Source: Paenibacillus algorifonticola
GTDB lineage: Bacteria; Bacillota; Bacilli; Paenibacillales; Paenibacillaceae
Length of the DNA stretch: 64,000 bases
Direction: 5' to 3'
Assembly: GCF_000971975.1 (NCBI RefSeq)
Contig: NZ_LAQO01000015.1
Coordinates: 140,893-204,892 of the forward strand
Part shown: positions 62,345 through 64,000 of the stretch, one piece after another
Layout of the letters: every line of letters begins with the position of its first letter
Position numbering within the stretch: position 1 is the stretch's first letter
Made by a program: the position numbers and the translations under genes
Notes under the pieces: generated by a model
What the model saw: only the letters and a program-made list of their open reading frames with translations
Told to the model about the DNA's origin: nothing
Database searches by the model: none

Positions 62345-63887
62345 GTTGCCATTCATCCCCCTCTTCTAAAGCTATGCTTGACCCACAACACAACCTAATT
62401 ATGGGGATAAATACTTATAATGCTTGAGTACCGTATGGAGTTGATTCAACCCTTTCCAAATCACCTTAGCACCAGGTTCACCGTCACCCTTGCGTCCCAA
62501 GAAACCTCCAAGCTTTGCTAAATAAGATACAGCCTCTTTGATCGTTGGTGGGATAGAGGGAGCGAGAGAAGTTCGATTGGAAATGCAGTATAACACTCTC
62601 CACTCCTCTTCCTCCAGAAACGTGGTGCATGATTCGTCTGGATGTTTCCTAGCCAGGTAAGTCATACCCAGAATACGCACGGATATGATCGAGTAGAACA
62701 GAATTAATTTTTCAAGACGTTCGGCTGTGCGACTTTGTAACTTCTCAACTTCACAGCCACTTTTCAAAATGTAATGGAATCGCTCAATCTTCCATCTGTG
62801 GATGTACCCTTGCACTTTTTCTACAGCTTCATCCAGATTGGTGACGTCCATACTGGTAACTAAGTACTGATTTAATCCATTTTTTAGGCATGTTCACAGG
62901 GGTTTCGATCTCGACCCGGCTATGCCGGAGTTCCAATGTCACCTCTCTCTTGGACAAGTTCCTGCGTGTATCCCGGGGAACCTCAACGACGATGTGGCCC
63001 GCTGACAGCTCCTGTTTGACTTGACCAAACAGTTTGCAGGCTTCCGTCGTCATTCGATTTTGAACAACGCGTACCAAAAAATCTTGCTCGCAAGCGAGCG
63101 CATGATCGAAAAACTCAAAGATATCCGCTTCCCGGTCACCAACGTGAACCAAGCGAACGTCAGTTGGCATTCCCGTGCGACTATTATCCATACTCTTAAG
63201 CCATTTGAAGCTTTCTTTTTCTTCAATCGGTCTCTGCCGTTTGGTTGCCCGTTTTCCGCGCTCCTCAAGGGCGCGTGTCCACACAAATTGATCCAACAAT
63301 CCGAGCGCAATTCCGTCAGGAGTAACAGCTAGTGCAGAATGTACGATTAATCCTTTGTGATGGACACCTGCGCCAAAATCGCCTAGCCCCTTGGTTTTTT
63401 CGTGTGAAGTGTAGTTCAGCATACTGGTGTCCTGAACCGCTAAAATGACGGGCTCGCCACGTTCCTTTATGTGCTGTATCGTGGCTTTCCTATGAGCATG
63501 CAATACAACTTCTTCTGTTAACTTTTCGTTGTCAATGAGGCGATAGATGGCTTTGGCTTCTGCTTTATTGTCGCTGGCTCCCGCAATGGATTCGCCGATA
63601 TTTCTGGAGAGAGTTATCATAGATCGCACAAACCGTTTTATAGTTCTTCCACAGGATATCCCTAAATGTTTGAATTCGTTATAAGCCCAATGATTCGCAT
63701 CCTCATGTTTCATAGTTAATGACATCTTAAACTCTCCTCGCCATAGAAATCGTTTTGATATCATCATAACGTTTCGTAGCATAGATGAGTAGGATGAATG
63801 TCATCCGCAAGAATCAAAGAAAAATGCCCATTTTTTGTATTCAATGTGGGTCAAGCATAGCTTCTAAAGTGGGGGATGAATGGCAAC
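62345..63887 (-). mobile_element. IS4/IS50-type insertion sequence, 1543 bp
   Basis: Terminal inverted repeats of 43 bp (62345-62387 and 63845-63887) match at 39 positions; the tip is GTTGCCATTCATCCCCC. They flank a transposase of the IS4 family. No target-site duplication is visible beside the tips. Confidence 0.88.
62399..63725 (-). pseudogene. IS4-family transposase, frameshifted
   Basis: It starts at ATG 63725 (GGAGAGTTTAAG). The N-terminal Tn5-type DNA-binding domain (ANHWAYNEFKHLGISCG) and the first two catalytic Asp (VILAVQDTSMLNY; HVGDREADIFEFF) are in one frame, ending at 62829. The third acidic residue and the perfect Y-(2)-R-(3)-E-(6)-K motif (YIHRWKIERFHYILK) are in another frame, 62399-62851. 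The shift is at a run of six As at about 62876-62884: with five As the protein reads MPKNGLNQYLVTSMDV. The catalytic triad is split, so the element should be inactive unless slippage restores it. Confidence 0.85.
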
Positions 63888-63900
63888 GGTCTGATTTACA

Positions 63901-63929
63901 TTGACCCTTACAACTTAAAATAATATAAT
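63901..63929 (+). promoter_or_regulatory. Strong sigma-A promoter at the right end
   Basis: -35 TTGACC (63901-63906), 17-base spacer, -10 TATAAT (63924-63929), just outside the IS element. Confidence 0.75.
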
Positions 63930-63969
63930 TTTAGTATTCAGTCGTATACGATAAAAGGTTGTGTTATCA

Positions 63970-64000
63970 ATGAAGTTAGACTCAAATAACCATTCAGTGT
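63970..64000 (+). CDS. Start of a gene cut off by the window edge
   Basis: ATG 63970 with AAAAGG about 12 bases upstream and the promoter at 63901-63929. Only ten codons are visible (MKLDSNNHSV), so the product cannot be named. Confidence 0.4.
   Translation, partial: MKLDSNNHSV

Overview
The window looks like a chromosomal segment of a Paenibacillus-type member of the Bacillota. The grounds are YesM/YesN-style histidine kinase and AraC-output response regulator pairs, several S-layer-homology (SLH) proteins with Thr/Pro linkers, strong AGGAGG ribosome binding sites with frequent TTG/GTG starts, U-tailed hairpin terminators, a perfect 7-1-7 Fur box and roughly 50% GC. No rRNA, tRNA or CRISPR array was seen.

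Layout. 1-1.6 kb: end of a two-component system whose kinase runs off the left edge. 1.6-5.4 kb: alpha/beta hydrolase, then a TetR regulator and a DHA2 drug-efflux pump whose promoter carries two palindromic operators. 5.4-17.2 kb: a carbohydrate locus with two sugar ABC permeases, a YesM/YesN pair, a lipoprotein binding protein, a heparinase II/III-type lyase, a large uncharacterised toroid/beta-sandwich protein and a KdgF-like cupin. It reads as a Gram-positive utilisation locus for a uronate-containing polysaccharide. 17.4-20.8 kb: a lipoprotein, a candidate structured RNA and a chemoreceptor. 21.3-24.5 kb: an MFS exporter divergent from an SgrR-like regulator. 24.5-27.1 kb: TetR/SDR pair, an SLH remnant and a MerR regulator. 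27.4-32.5 kb: FtsX remnant, L,D-transpeptidase, and a Fur-boxed siderophore uptake operon with an AraC regulator.

32.7-40.1 kb: uracil permease, an operon encoding a dockerin protein and a cohesin-SLH protein, exonuclease III, a broken metallophosphoesterase and UppP. 40.7-46.3 kb: a complete oligopeptide ABC operon (oppDFBCA order). 46.6-49.4 kb: DinB-like protein, DbpA-like helicase, TetR. 49.4-51.9 kb: an AT-rich islet with a lipoprotein, a small secreted metalloprotease, about 600 bp of unexplained DNA and a doubly damaged SDR pseudogene. 52-62.2 kb: GNAT protein, transglutaminase-core lipoprotein, and a 2154-residue SLH-anchored protein with two GH43-like modules. 62.3-63.9 kb: an IS4/IS50-type element with a frameshifted transposase, followed by a strong promoter and the start of another gene.

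The most noteworthy points are the cohesin-SLH/dockerin pair (a possible minimal surface scaffold), the lyase locus with its unassigned 802-residue partner, a 98-bp two-hairpin repeat present three times (two in tandem inside the lyase locus), a second dispersed repeat of about 80 bp, and an efflux-pump promoter whose 17-bp spacer is itself a palindromic operator. Gene functions are inferred from residues and motifs read by eye; no database search was possible.
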